This document shows positions 52,169 to 61,243 of a DNA stretch of 64,000 nucleotides, one piece after another (the stretch's first letter is position 1; every line of letters starts with the position of its first letter). The stretch covers positions 4,025,501-4,089,500 of the forward strand of contig CP034120.1 in NCBI GenBank assembly GCA_003856375.1, given 5' to 3'. This DNA comes from Glaciecola amylolytica. Lineage in GTDB: Bacteria; Bacteroidota; Bacteroidia; Flavobacteriales_D; Crocinitomicaceae. Made by a program: the position numbers and the translations under genes. The notes beneath the pieces are model-generated. The model was not told the origin of the DNA, made no database searches, and saw only the letters and a list, made by a program, of their open reading frames with translations.

Positions 52169-53728
52169 ATGAAAACAATCATTACTTCGATTTTTAGCCT
52201 GGGAATCATGAGTGCTGCGCTTGCACAGGGTTCGGTGACCCTTTCAATCGCCAATTCAAATGTCAAGTATTTTGTTGCCAACAACGGTACTTTTTTCAAT
52301 AATCCCATTCCGGGCAATGGAGCCGGAGGCTATGTCGTGCCAAAAGACAGTGCCGTAAGTTCTATTTTCGGAGCATTCGTTATGGCCACCGGAAAAGACC
52401 TGAATGGCAATATAAAAGGTGCGATTGCCAGAGGGTATAATTCCGATTTTTCTCCCGGACCTTATTTACCGAACGCCGCAAACTATAGCGACTCCTCTTA
52501 TACCGACAAGTATTCATCTGCTCTTTGGCTGGTGGCAAAATCACAAGTTGACCATCACATTGCTCACTGGATGGATTCTGGTTATGTTGTACCGGGAATG
52601 ATTTCTTCCTGGCCCGCAAACGGGGACTCGGGGAATGGAGAAAGCTTTTTACTTGCCCCTTTCCATGATCAGGACGGAGATCAGATCTACGAACCACAGG
52701 AAGGCGATTATCCTTTGATTCGGGGGGATAGAACGATTTACACCATTATTAACGACAATAAAAGCCCACATCCGTCCGGAATTGATCCGGTTGGAATGGA
52801 AATCCATATGATGTTTTATCAATACGATGTTCCAACGGATGATTTATTGACCAATACTGTTTTTGTGCAAACCACGGTTTTCAACAGAGGAACTGTTACG
52901 CTGCAAGAATTCCATTTGGGTCATTTGATTGATTTCGATTTGGGAGATCCGTATGACGATTACATCGGGACTGAGCCTGCCCGAAATCTGGCTTACATCT
53001 ATAACGGAGATTTGAATGACGAAGATTTTTCGGGAAATCCGGGTTACGGCGTAAATCCTCCGGCATCGGGAATCATTAATCTGGACGGAAAACTGGCTTC
53101 CAACGTTTCCTTTCCAAATTTTACAGACCTGAATAGTGCAGCTACAAATCATAATACCTTATTAGGTCTTTTACCCAATGGAGCTCCGGTTCTTGACGGA
53201 AACAACCAGCCAACGAAATACATCTACAACGACATCGACCCGAATACCGGCTGGAATGAGTTTATCGGTTTAGCCAATCCTCCGGGAGATCGTTTTTGTG
53301 TTGCAAGTATGGATGAAGAAACGTTCGGTCCGGGGAAAATTCTGTGCTACAACCACGCAGCTATTTTCGCCAGAAGTGGCGAAGGAACTTTAACAGCAAG
53401 TGTAGACAGTTTGTTTCAGGTTGCGGATCACATTCAGAGTTTTTACGACGCTCAGGATTTTTATTGCGAAGCACAGTATCTGGAACTTCCCGAACATGGA
53501 GATCTTTCCTTTTCTCTTTACCCGAATCCTTCAGATCAATACTTGCGTGTGGATGGTTTGACTTCGGGAACCTACCGGATTTTGAACCTGGAAGGAAAAG
53601 AAGTTTCTACAGGAACTCTTGAAAACCCGTTTATCCGGGTAGAATTTCTAAAAAACGGTTATTACATGCTTGAAATTACTTCCGGAGGAAAAGGCGGAAG
53701 AAAATCTTTTATAAAGGATGGGAATTAA
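52169..53728 (+). CDS. Secreted protein with type IX sorting domain
   Basis: The ATG at 52169 (MKTIITSIFSLGIMSAALAQG) opens a signal peptide; the open frame upstream overlaps a terminator and is not used. The 519-residue protein has a large unrecognised N-terminal region and a C-terminal T9SS type A sorting domain (SFSLYPNPSDQYLRVDGL, GTYRILNLEGKEVSTG, YYMLEITSG). The cargo is exported across the outer membrane and anchored or released. The N-terminal function is unknown. Confidence 0.8.
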   Translation: MKTIITSIFSLGIMSAALAQGSVTLSIANSNVKYFVANNGTFFNNPIPGNGAGGYVVPKDSAVSSIFGAFVMATGKDLNGNIKGAIARGYNSDFSPGPYLPNAANYSDSSYTDKYSSALWLVAKSQVDHHIAHWMDSGYVVPGMISSWPANGDSGNGESFLLAPFHDQDGDQIYEPQEGDYPLIRGDRTIYTIINDNKSPHPSGIDPVGMEIHMMFYQYDVPTDDLLTNTVFVQTTVFNRGTVTLQEFHLGHLIDFDLGDPYDDYIGTEPARNLAYIYNGDLNDEDFSGNPGYGVNPPASGIINLDGKLASNVSFPNFTDLNSAATNHNTLLGLLPNGAPVLDGNNQPTKYIYNDIDPNTGWNEFIGLANPPGDRFCVASMDEETFGPGKILCYNHAAIFARSGEGTLTASVDSLFQVADHIQSFYDAQDFYCEAQYLELPEHGDLSFSLYPNPSDQYLRVDGLTSGTYRILNLEGKEVSTGTLENPFIRVEFLKNGYYMLEITSGGKGGRKSFIKDGN

Positions 53729-53772
53729 ATCTTGTTTTCTTTCTAAACTTTAATTTACGATAGATACAAACG

Positions 53773-53802
53773 AAGCGGCTTCAGAAGGAGTCGCTTTTTT
53801 TT
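53773..53802 (+). terminator. Intrinsic terminator
   Basis: AAGCGGCT and AGTCGCTT around an 8-base loop (one G-U pair), followed by a T run to 53,802. It ends the T9SS protein transcript. Confidence 0.8.
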
Positions 53803-53897
53803 AAAAAAATTTTACCCTTCATTGAACCTTTTCATTCCGGTTGAGTAATCCTTTTAGAAACCAAAATCACGTGCACGGATTTATTTAACTTGTAAAC

Positions 53898-55046
53898 ATG
53901 AAAACATTTCTTTTTAGCATTCTTCTTATGAGCTCCTTCCTGGTTTACGGACAAAAGCCCGAAACCGTTTACAGCATCGCAAAGGAAATGCGCGATCAAA
54001 GTTGGTATGAAGGGCAGATCAAAGCGTGGAAAGCGGAAATCAATAAAAACAAAAAAAACGGAATTGCCTGGACCAATTACTACATGGCGGCAAGAGCCTT
54101 GAGACATAACAGCTATCAAAATCCGGAAATGCGCGAAAAATACGATGCGCTTTGCCATGCCATTGTTGCCGATGTAAAAAAATCGTATCCGGGAAGTTTC
54201 GAATCCTATTACCTCCCTTACATCGAACAGGGATTGGCTGGTCCGGCAGATGATTTGCTAAAAGCGGCTGAAATCAGCCCGAACGACAAGCGTCTTTTCG
54301 ATGAAATGATCATCCATCACCATCTTAATTTTAATCAACCGGAATTTGAACGCTACTGCAAAGAGATCTTTAATTCCAATGAATATTCTATCGGGATTCT
54401 CAATTGGGGCTACAATATTCTTTCCGAACTGGATGAAAATGCCATTCTTTTCACTTGCGGTGACAACGATACTTACGGCGGATGGATCATTCAGGCCGTG
54501 AAAAATTTCCGGAAGGATGTGACCGTTGTAAACACTTCCCTGATTATGTTAGACGATTACCGAAACCGATTGTTTAAAGAATTGGGGTATGCGAATCTGG
54601 AAATAAAAGATCCTCAAAGCAACGAAGAGTATGACGCCAATTCGAATCGGATTTTCAATCACTTTTTCACAGGAAAACGACCGGTTTATGTTTCTGCAAC
54701 CGCTATCAGTTCTTTCGAAAAAGAATTCGGCGGTAAATTATACCTTACCGGTTTGGCTTACAAATACAGTGAGTCTGAATTCGACAACGTGAGTATCATC
54801 CGCAGAAATTACGAAAAACGGTATTTGCTTGATTATCTGAAACAGGTTTTTGCTTATAATATCTATGATCTGAAAGGTGAAGAATTGAACGGAATGTATC
54901 TTCCTTCGATGATCAAGTTGTATCAGCAATACAAAGAAAGTGAGGAAGTTTCCAAAAAACAGGATCTCGAGGTGCTGCTTTTAAAAATTGCCGAACAAAA
55001 CGGGCGGCAAAACGAAGTGTATGAATTAATCGGCAAGAAAAAGTAA
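53898..55046 (+). CDS. Secreted protein of unknown function (similar to DUF2723 C-terminal region)
   Basis: This 382-residue protein has a signal peptide (MKTFLFSILLMSSFLVYGQ) and helical TPR-like N-terminal repeats. It then has AILFTCGDNDTYGGWIIQAV and VTVVNTSLIMLDDYRNRLF, which resemble the GDNDT...VVNLSLL segment of DUF2723 membrane proteins, here without membrane helices. It may be a soluble relative with peptide or glycan handling; the function is unknown. The next gene follows within 37 bp. Confidence 0.6.
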   Translation: MKTFLFSILLMSSFLVYGQKPETVYSIAKEMRDQSWYEGQIKAWKAEINKNKKNGIAWTNYYMAARALRHNSYQNPEMREKYDALCHAIVADVKKSYPGSFESYYLPYIEQGLAGPADDLLKAAEISPNDKRLFDEMIIHHHLNFNQPEFERYCKEIFNSNEYSIGILNWGYNILSELDENAILFTCGDNDTYGGWIIQAVKNFRKDVTVVNTSLIMLDDYRNRLFKELGYANLEIKDPQSNEEYDANSNRIFNHFFTGKRPVYVSATAISSFEKEFGGKLYLTGLAYKYSESEFDNVSIIRRNYEKRYLLDYLKQVFAYNIYDLKGEELNGMYLPSMIKLYQQYKESEEVSKKQDLEVLLLKIAEQNGRQNEVYELIGKKK

Positions 55047-55082
55047 CCCCGGCAAATGCATCTCACTAAAAATGAATCACAC

Positions 55083-56000
55083 ATGTTGAAAATCCTGATA
55101 AGCATTGTAAGCGTTCTGCTTTTGAACCCTTCTTTTTCTCAAAAAATAGAAACGGTTTCTCTCGACAAAAATGATCCGACGAAGAGTTGTTATACCATCA
55201 TTTATCCGGATGCCTTGCCCTGGAAAGGATGTTTGTTTCTGCTTCCCGGTTTCGGAGAAAATGCCGAACGCGTCTTGTTGCAAACAAATCTCCCGCTTGA
55301 AGCTGCAAAGAGCGGTATTCTGACCATTATTCCCTCGCTGCAGGACGGAGTTCTGTCTTTCGGAGTAGATTCGGTGAGTCAGCAGACTTTACAGAAAATT
55401 GTAGACGATGTTGTTTCGAAGCAAAAAATAAGTTCTTTGAATTTTTGGATCGGCGGATTCTCTATCGGAGGCAGCACAGCGATTAAGTTTGCGGAAAACG
55501 CGAAGATCAAACCAAAGGCTGTTTTTGCAATTGATCCGCCGCTCGATTTCGAACGGTTCTATCAGGCTGCAAAACGCGACTTGAGACTTACCACAAACGG
55601 CAAGGAGAATCAGGAAAATGTGTACATGGGTTTGAGAATTCAGGAAATTATGGGCGGAACTCCGGAAACAGCTTTGGCGAATTACTACGCCGTTTCTCCC
55701 TATTCTTTCACGGATGAGTCGCAAACGGCTGTCAAAAAACTGATCGAAATGCCGCTCCGGATTTATTCGGAACCGGACATCGATTGGTGGATGAAGGAAA
55801 GAAATGCCGACCTTACAAATATGAATGTAACAGATTGTTCGGCCATGATCAACGAACTGAACAGATTGGGAAATCAGCAGGCCGTTTTGATTACCACTCA
55901 AAACAAGGGTTTCAGAAAGCCGGATCACAAAAGGCATCCGCATTCCTGGAGCATTGTGGAAAATCAGGAGCTGATTCAATGGTTGCTTCAACAGAAATAA
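55083..56000 (+). CDS. Exported serine hydrolase of alpha/beta fold
   Basis: The ATG at 55083 (MLKILISIVSVLLLNPSFSQ) gives a signal peptide. The 305-residue protein has GFSIGG, a GxSxG nucleophile elbow, with an HPHSW His near the end, so it is a plausible alpha/beta hydrolase (esterase or peptidase). Neighbours suggest co-transcription with the upstream gene. Family not certain. Confidence 0.65.
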   Translation: MLKILISIVSVLLLNPSFSQKIETVSLDKNDPTKSCYTIIYPDALPWKGCLFLLPGFGENAERVLLQTNLPLEAAKSGILTIIPSLQDGVLSFGVDSVSQQTLQKIVDDVVSKQKISSLNFWIGGFSIGGSTAIKFAENAKIKPKAVFAIDPPLDFERFYQAAKRDLRLTTNGKENQENVYMGLRIQEIMGGTPETALANYYAVSPYSFTDESQTAVKKLIEMPLRIYSEPDIDWWMKERNADLTNMNVTDCSAMINELNRLGNQQAVLITTQNKGFRKPDHKRHPHSWSIVENQELIQWLLQQK

Positions 56001-56021
56001 AGAAGCTATAATCGAGTATAC

Positions 56022-56609
56022 GTGAGCAGTTTACATCATAAACAACAAAGCGACGAAGAGTTGATGGTTCAGGTTATGAGCCATCACTCTCATGTGGCAT
56101 TGGTGGAACTGCATCGGAGATACAGCAAAAAATTGCTGGGATATTTTATTAAAATGCTGAACAAGGACGCTGATCTGGCGCAGGATTTCGTTCAGGAAAT
56201 TTTTCTGAAGCTCCTGGAAAAAAAGCACTTGTTTGATCCGGAAAAGAAGTTCTATTCCTGGATTTTTACCATTGCATCCAATATGTGTAAAACGGCTTAC
56301 CGTCATCACGGAAAAACGGTTTCGTTACACACACAGGTCATTGAACGCGGTGTTTTAGGGGAAAATGAACTGGAAAAGGGTCTTTTTCTAAAAGCATTGG
56401 AAAACAGTATTGGCAACCTGGAACATCACCATAAATCTGTTTTTGTGCTTCGGTATCTGGAACATTTTTCACTCAACGAAATTGCGGAAATCACGGAATC
56501 TTCTTTGGGAACCGTGAAGTCGCGCTTGTTTTATGCAACCCGGAAAATTACCGAAGAGCTAAAACCTTACGACCCAAGTTTTGAAACAACCTTATTTAAA
56601 TTGATTTGA
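56022..56609 (+). CDS. ECF sigma-70 factor
   Basis: This 195-residue sigma-70 family protein uses a GTG start. Region 2 (DLAQDFVQEIFLKLLEKKHLF, FYSWIFTIASNMCKTAYRHHG) and region 4 (LRYLEHFSLNEIAEITESSL) are complete. It directs RNA polymerase to stress promoters and is translationally close to the next gene, its likely anti-sigma. Confidence 0.85.
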   Translation: MSSLHHKQQSDEELMVQVMSHHSHVALVELHRRYSKKLLGYFIKMLNKDADLAQDFVQEIFLKLLEKKHLFDPEKKFYSWIFTIASNMCKTAYRHHGKTVSLHTQVIERGVLGENELEKGLFLKALENSIGNLEHHHKSVFVLRYLEHFSLNEIAEITESSLGTVKSRLFYATRKITEELKPYDPSFETTLFKLI

Positions 56610-56610
56610 T

Positions 56611-57219
56611 ATGGAAGAGCAGCACGCACGATTATTTGATCTCATTGAATCAAAATCATTTGAAGAACTTTCTCCGGAAGAAAAGAGTTTTGTTCTGAAG
56701 CATCTCAGTGCGGAAGAATATGCTTTTCAACGCAAAATTATTGCTTCAAGCGCAGAACTGGAATATGAAACAGAAGAGCCGCTTCCATTGGTTCTTAAAC
56801 CGGAAAGAACAGCGTTTTTCTCCCGCAGCATTCCTTTGTATCAGGCACTGACCGGCGCAGCTTGCCTGATCCTGGTATTTATGGCTGTCTGGCCCGGAAA
56901 ATCTCAAGAGTTGAAGATGAATTTTGCCGGAAATCCCCTGAATATTTCTTTGCAGGGCGCTTCTTCAGTTCAGATTATTCACGATACGATTACCAAAGAA
57001 ATTCCTGTTTTTCAGGCTGCTTCCGGAATTATCCGTGATACGGTTACGGTTGTTCAATATGTTTTAAGACAGCAGGAAAACAGAATGCTTGAGGCCGGGA
57101 ATACAATTGCTTTGCCCGCATTGAATGAGCAATTGATCGAAAACAGAAGCTTGTCTTATAAGGACGATCAGACTACGCAGTTTTTGCCGAATATTAATCT
57201 GGTGAATACCATGAAGTGA
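56611..57219 (+). CDS. Probable membrane-anchored anti-sigma factor
   Basis: This 202-residue protein starts one base after the sigma stop. It has an acidic N-terminal region (ARLFDLIESKSFEELSPEEKSF), one membrane helix (about 90-105, YQALTGAACLILVFMAVW) and a periplasmic C-terminal part. This fits an anti-sigma factor holding the ECF factor at the membrane. There is no ZAS motif, so the identity rests on its position and layout. Confidence 0.65.
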   Translation: MEEQHARLFDLIESKSFEELSPEEKSFVLKHLSAEEYAFQRKIIASSAELEYETEEPLPLVLKPERTAFFSRSIPLYQALTGAACLILVFMAVWPGKSQELKMNFAGNPLNISLQGASSVQIIHDTITKEIPVFQAASGIIRDTVTVVQYVLRQQENRMLEAGNTIALPALNEQLIENRSLSYKDDQTTQFLPNINLVNTMK

Positions 57220-57253
57220 GTTCTGCAATCAACTATGAATATGCAAAAAACCC

Positions 57254-57278
57254 GACGTAATATTGCGGAATTACGTTC
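57254..57278. repeat. Interspersed palindromic repeat, copy 2
   Basis: GACGTAATATTGCGGAATTA then CGTTC. The arms ACGTAAT and ATTACGT make a 7-bp stem around an 8-base loop. Confidence 0.8.
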
Positions 57279-57425
57279 AATATAAATTATTCATATTCTT
57301 CTCTAAAAAAGAGTCTTTGATTGTAACGTAAAATCAGACTCAAAGCCAGAAAAGACAGGTAATCAGGATGATTTTCAGTAAAGAAAATTCTTGTTTTTTT
57401 AATACGTAGATTGCAGTCCGATGCC

Positions 57426-57451
57426 GGACGTAATATTGCGGAATTACATCC
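57426..57451. repeat. Interspersed palindromic repeat, copy 3
   Basis: GGACGTAATATTGCGGAATT then ACATCC, the same 26-base form as the copy at 31,498. Confidence 0.8.
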
Positions 57452-57456
57452 AATTC

Positions 57457-57831
57457 TTAATTTGCAGATTCTCCACTTTCAGGATTCGTCTCCTTCGAGC
57501 CCCATTTCAAAATCAATTCCCGTCCGTAAAACACAAACAGCAGCACCAATCCCAAACCAAAGAAGATCAGCGCAATTGGCCGGGTTCCGTCATCAAAGAA
57601 AAATTCTCCGATCATCCAGACAGAATTTGCCAGAATCCAGGCAATTACAGCCAGATTGTGCATCAACTCGGAATAAGATTTACGCATTTTCCACGTGAGC
57701 CAGATAGCCACGGAAATGGTCGGAAGGATCATAAACGTTCCCATCCATTTCAGATCGGCAACCCAACAAATGTCTTTGAGCAGCCACAGTAAAATATGAA
57801 GGTTTTCTATTTTGCGAAAATCCAGAAACAT
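57457..57831 (-). CDS. Small integral membrane protein
   Basis: This 124-residue protein has about four hydrophobic segments (for example FMILPTISVAIWLTW, ALIFFGLGLVLLFVFYG). No family recognised. It abuts the fbp stop directly, so it is probably co-transcribed with fbp. Confidence 0.7.
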   Translation of the reverse strand: MFLDFRKIENLHILLWLLKDICWVADLKWMGTFMILPTISVAIWLTWKMRKSYSELMHNLAVIAWILANSVWMIGEFFFDDGTRPIALIFFGLGLVLLFVFYGRELILKWGSKETNPESGESAN

Positions 57832-58845
57832 TTAAGCTTTTCGTGCTTTTTCCAGACAATCGATTGCTTTTTCCATCATTTGTTTTGATCCTGTGAAGAA
57901 CCCACAACGCTGATGCAATTGATTCGGCTGAATATCCAAAACGCGTTCCGTTCCGTTCGTTGCCATTCCTCCGGCCTGCTCAGCCACAAATGCCAACGGA
58001 TTGCATTCATACAGCAAACGCAGCTTTCCTTTCGGGCTTTGGTTCGTTACAGGATAAATGTAGATTCCCCCTTTGATCAGATTCCGGTGGAAATCTGCTA
58101 CCAATGAACCGATGTATCTTCCGGAATACGGTTTTCCGTCGGCATGTACTTCCTGACAAAAAGAAACGTAATCCTTCACTCCTTGTTCGCATTCGTGAAT
58201 GTTTCCTTCGTTCATTGCGTAAATGCGTCCCGTTTCCGGCATCCGCATATTCGGGTGCGACAAGCAAAATTCTCCGATGGAAGGATCCAGCGTGAAACCG
58301 TTTACTCCGTGTCCTGTTGTATAAACCAACATCGTGGATGAACCATACAAAACATAACCGGCTGCCACTTGCTGCGTTCCTTTTTGAAGCATGTCTTCCA
58401 AAGTAGCAGGTGTTCCTTTTTCCGAAACCCTTCTGTAAACAGAGAAAATCGTTCCGATCGAAACGTTGCAATCAATGTTGGATGAACCGTCCAAAGGATC
58501 GAAAAGAACAATGTATTTTCCGTTTTGAGCACGCGGAGCGGTAAATGCCAAAAAGTCATCGTTTTCTTCCGATGCAATTCCACAAATTTCGCCACTGGAT
58601 TCAAAAACTCTGATGAATTGAGTATCTGCAATAACATCCAGTTTCTGCTGTTCTTCACCCTGAATGTTTACATCTCCCTGAGACCCAAGAATGTGATCTA
58701 CAAGGCCGGCTCTGCGGACATCTCTGGCTACGATTTTAGAAGCAATTGAAATATCATTTAAGATTCGCGATAACTCCCCGGAAGAACCTGGAAATTCCGC
58801 TTGACGTTCCATAATAAAATCGCTCAGTGTGATGATGTGTGACAT
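57832..58845 (-). CDS. fbp: Fructose-1,6-bisphosphatase, class 1
   Basis: The ATG at 58845 ([19 protein letters not shown]) is chosen. The 337-residue enzyme has the class 1 signature [21 protein letters not shown] and a [15 protein letters not shown] region. It removes phosphate 1 of fructose-1,6-bisphosphate in gluconeogenesis. Confidence 0.95.
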   Translation of the reverse strand: MSHIITLSDFIMERQAEFPGSSGELSRILNDISIASKIVARDVRRAGLVDHILGSQGDVNIQGEEQQKLDVIADTQFIRVFESSGEICGIASEENDDFLAFTAPRAQNGKYIVLFDPLDGSSNIDCNVSIGTIFSVYRRVSEKGTPATLEDMLQKGTQQVAAGYVLYGSSTMLVYTTGHGVNGFTLDPSIGEFCLSHPNMRMPETGRIYAMNEGNIHECEQGVKDYVSFCQEVHADGKPYSGRYIGSLVADFHRNLIKGGIYIYPVTNQSPKGKLRLLYECNPLAFVAEQAGGMATNGTERVLDIQPNQLHQRCGFFTGSKQMMEKAIDCLEKARKA

Positions 58846-58931
58846 AAACAAAGATTTAGAACAAAGGTAGGGAATAATTGAAAAAGATAAATCCAATTAT
58901 TCAGAATCAGCAGACAGTTATTGACAACGAA

Positions 58932-59261
58932 TTATTTTTCTTTCGTATCTTTCTTCAGCAACTCGTTGTATTCTTCCAAAAGTCCGTAATATTTGCTCTT
59001 CCAATATTCGAGGCTGTTTTCGCCGTAAGGAGCAGCTTCTTCATTGACAATGGATCTTCGGCTTGCAATCTGTGGAATTTCATCCGAGAAATCGTGATGC
59101 AGTATTTTCCCGAATTCGAGAATAAGTTCAAGCGATAAATCAGGGATTTCAAATACATTATAAATCCACCGGCGGCTTTTTCCCATTTTCTTTGCCACCT
59201 TAGTAAGCGGGATTCCGCTCTCACGAACAACTCTTTCGACTATCTCACCTCGATGTACCAT
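58932..59261 (-). CDS. Small HTH DNA-binding protein
   Basis: This 109-residue protein has an N-terminal HTH (RVVRESGIPLTKVAKKMGKSRRWIYNVF, shown in parts) and a C-terminal coiled coil. Regulator of unknown target, 86 bp upstream of the fbp start and on the same strand. Confidence 0.6.
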   Translation of the reverse strand: MVHRGEIVERVVRESGIPLTKVAKKMGKSRRWIYNVFEIPDLSLELILEFGKILHHDFSDEIPQIASRRSIVNEEAAPYGENSLEYWKSKYYGLLEEYNELLKKDTKEK

Positions 59262-59434
59262 GGGGTAAAATTCTGCACTTTGTTGTGTATGATTGTTTAC
59301 AGATGATTCTCACTTATGTAAATTTTGTATCTTTATTTCAACATTATTTAACCCGTTCCCTGTATCTCAAGCCCAAATTGGTGGGTGGAACATCAAAAAT
59401 GAAGCGAATGAAAGAGAATCTGCTCCCAATCAAA

Positions 59435-60082
59435 ATGAGTTCCCGAAAATCCATTTTCACACTCCTGTTTTTCCTCTTTTCCTGTACCAATCCGCTTACA
59501 AATAAAGGCGAAAATAACTTCCGGCAAATTGCTTCTTTTCAAAAAGAAAAAACTTCCCGAACAACCAATTCTTTTCCAATTAATTACATTATCCGAAATA
59601 GTAAGGCCAGAAAATCGCGCTACAATCTGAGCCGCGTTTTTTCTCAAAAATTGAAGCGGATCAACAGCTCTTTCTTCAAAAAGTGGTTCGATAAACGTGT
59701 TGTAAACATCTCCGGAAATGATCGGATTATTTTCTGCTTTTCACCCGATGACCGGTACTACTTTTTTGATTACAAGGATTCGGACGCTGTTTTTTACTGT
59801 TCAATTATAGAGTGTCTGAGCGATCAGCAGACTTTTCGGCTGTATCATTTCACCATTGATAAGCAGCAGCAACTAGTGGTTGACGCCGATTGGATTGCAG
59901 CTCAAAGTAGTAAAAGCAATTATTGTGTGAATAATCTGCTGATTTACAATTCGAAAGGAAACAAACTTACCGTCAATTCCACCATTACCTCTTCCTTTCG
60001 CAGTTTCCGCGGGTGCAGAAAATCCGTTCAGGAAACATTCCGTTTTTCACTGGATGGAACTTCCCGCAAAACATTTAAATGA
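59435..60082 (+). CDS. Putative lipoprotein of unknown function
   Basis: The ATG at 59435 (MSSRKSIFTLLFFLFSC) gives a lipobox LFSC; in-frame ATGs at 59,399 and 59,408 are alternatives. The 215-residue product is basic and has a DDRYYFFDYKDSDAVFYCSI beta-rich middle. No family recognised. Confidence 0.55.
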   Translation: MSSRKSIFTLLFFLFSCTNPLTNKGENNFRQIASFQKEKTSRTTNSFPINYIIRNSKARKSRYNLSRVFSQKLKRINSSFFKKWFDKRVVNISGNDRIIFCFSPDDRYYFFDYKDSDAVFYCSIIECLSDQQTFRLYHFTIDKQQQLVVDADWIAAQSSKSNYCVNNLLIYNSKGNKLTVNSTITSSFRSFRGCRKSVQETFRFSLDGTSRKTFK

Positions 60083-60178
60083 TCTCCGAAATCGCGTTCA
60101 ATCTGCCGAATTCAAAATTCTCTGAGAAATTATTTGCCGAAACAAAGCAAAGCTCTAAATTACCCCTAACTTTGCAGT

Positions 60179-61087
60179 ATGCTTCAAAAATTCCGGTACC
60201 ATATTTTGCTTCATCTCGTGATCTTCATGTGGGGTTTTACCGGTATTTTGGGAAAATTAATTCACATTGATGCGCAGTACATCGTTTGGCACCGCATCCT
60301 GATTGCTTTCGTTTCCCTGTTGATCGGATTGTACTTTCTGAAAATGCCCATGCGGATCCACAACCGGAAAACAATGCTTAAAGTTTTCGGAGTAGGAATT
60401 CTGGTGGCTTTGCACTGGATCGGGTTTTATACGTCTATCAAATTATCTACTGCTTCATTGGGAATTTTGTGCTTATCCACAACGACTTTGCACGTCACGT
60501 GGCTCGAGCCGCTGATTTTCAAAAAGCGCTTTTCTCCGGTGGAATTTCTCTTCGGTTTACTGGTTATTTTCGGAATTTATTTTGTGTCCGATAATTTCAA
60601 TGAAGAACAATACCTTGCTTTGGGAATCGGTTTGCTGGCGGCACTTTTAGCTGCTCTTTTCTCCGTTTTCAATGCAAAACTGGCTGAAGAAGTTCCGTCC
60701 TCTGCCATTACTTTGCACGAAATGGGAATCGGTTTGGTGTTTATTTCCGGAATGCTTTGGTACAACGGAAAGCTAGACTCCGGCCTTTTTCAAATGACAG
60801 CGAGCGATTTCGGGTGGTTGTTGTTTTTGGGAATTTGCTGTACTTCTTTCGCTTTCATTGCAACCATTGAAGTGATGAAGCGTTTGGGAGCTTTTACGGT
60901 TTCATTGAGTATCAATCTGGAACCGGTTTACACCATTCTTCTGGCGATTCCGATCTTGCACGAAGACGAGTTATTGAATGGAAATTTCTACGCTGGTTCA
61001 GCCATGATTATTCTGGTTGTGATTGCCAATGCGATCTACAAGGCCAAACAACGCGAGCGGGAATTGAAAAAGGGAATGATCGAATAA
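60179..61087 (+). CDS. EamA/DMT-family membrane transporter
   Basis: This 302-residue protein has about ten hydrophobic segments in two homologous halves with the EamA pattern (HLVIFMWGFTGILGKLI, SINLEPVYTILLAIPIL). It exports or imports small metabolites; the substrate is unknown. Confidence 0.8.
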   Translation: MLQKFRYHILLHLVIFMWGFTGILGKLIHIDAQYIVWHRILIAFVSLLIGLYFLKMPMRIHNRKTMLKVFGVGILVALHWIGFYTSIKLSTASLGILCLSTTTLHVTWLEPLIFKKRFSPVEFLFGLLVIFGIYFVSDNFNEEQYLALGIGLLAALLAALFSVFNAKLAEEVPSSAITLHEMGIGLVFISGMLWYNGKLDSGLFQMTASDFGWLLFLGICCTSFAFIATIEVMKRLGAFTVSLSINLEPVYTILLAIPILHEDELLNGNFYAGSAMIILVVIANAIYKAKQRERELKKGMIE

Positions 61088-61120
61088 TTCCCGAATCAGG
61101 GTTCTTCGTCAGGTCCGAAA

Positions 61121-61141
61121 GTAATTTCCCAATATTACGAC
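61121..61141. repeat. Interspersed palindromic repeat, diverged copy on the minus strand
   Basis: The reverse complement, CGTAATATTGGGAAATTAC, matches the repeat core at 17 of 19 bases. It lies in a convergent intergenic region after the EamA gene. Confidence 0.6.
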
Positions 61142-61243
61142 ATCTCCCTGTTTTCAGGGCTTTCAGAATGTTCTAAGCCAAATAAATCCTTCCGATCAAA
61201 CCTTCTGGTCCGCACTGGTTTTACCCTCCGAAACTCCTGGTTT

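Larger units (their letters stand above)
57220..57456. other. Convergent intergenic region with two repeat copies
   Basis: No gene is seen. It holds palindromic repeat copies at 57,254 and 57,426, 172 bp apart. The intervening DNA is AT-rich. Confidence 0.7.

Noticed and set aside
58007-58658. Minus-strand frames inside fbp
   Set aside because: Out-of-frame shadows of fructose bisphosphatase.
31498-61141. CRISPR array
   Set aside because: The repeat copies are far apart and palindromic, with no regular spacing or cas genes.
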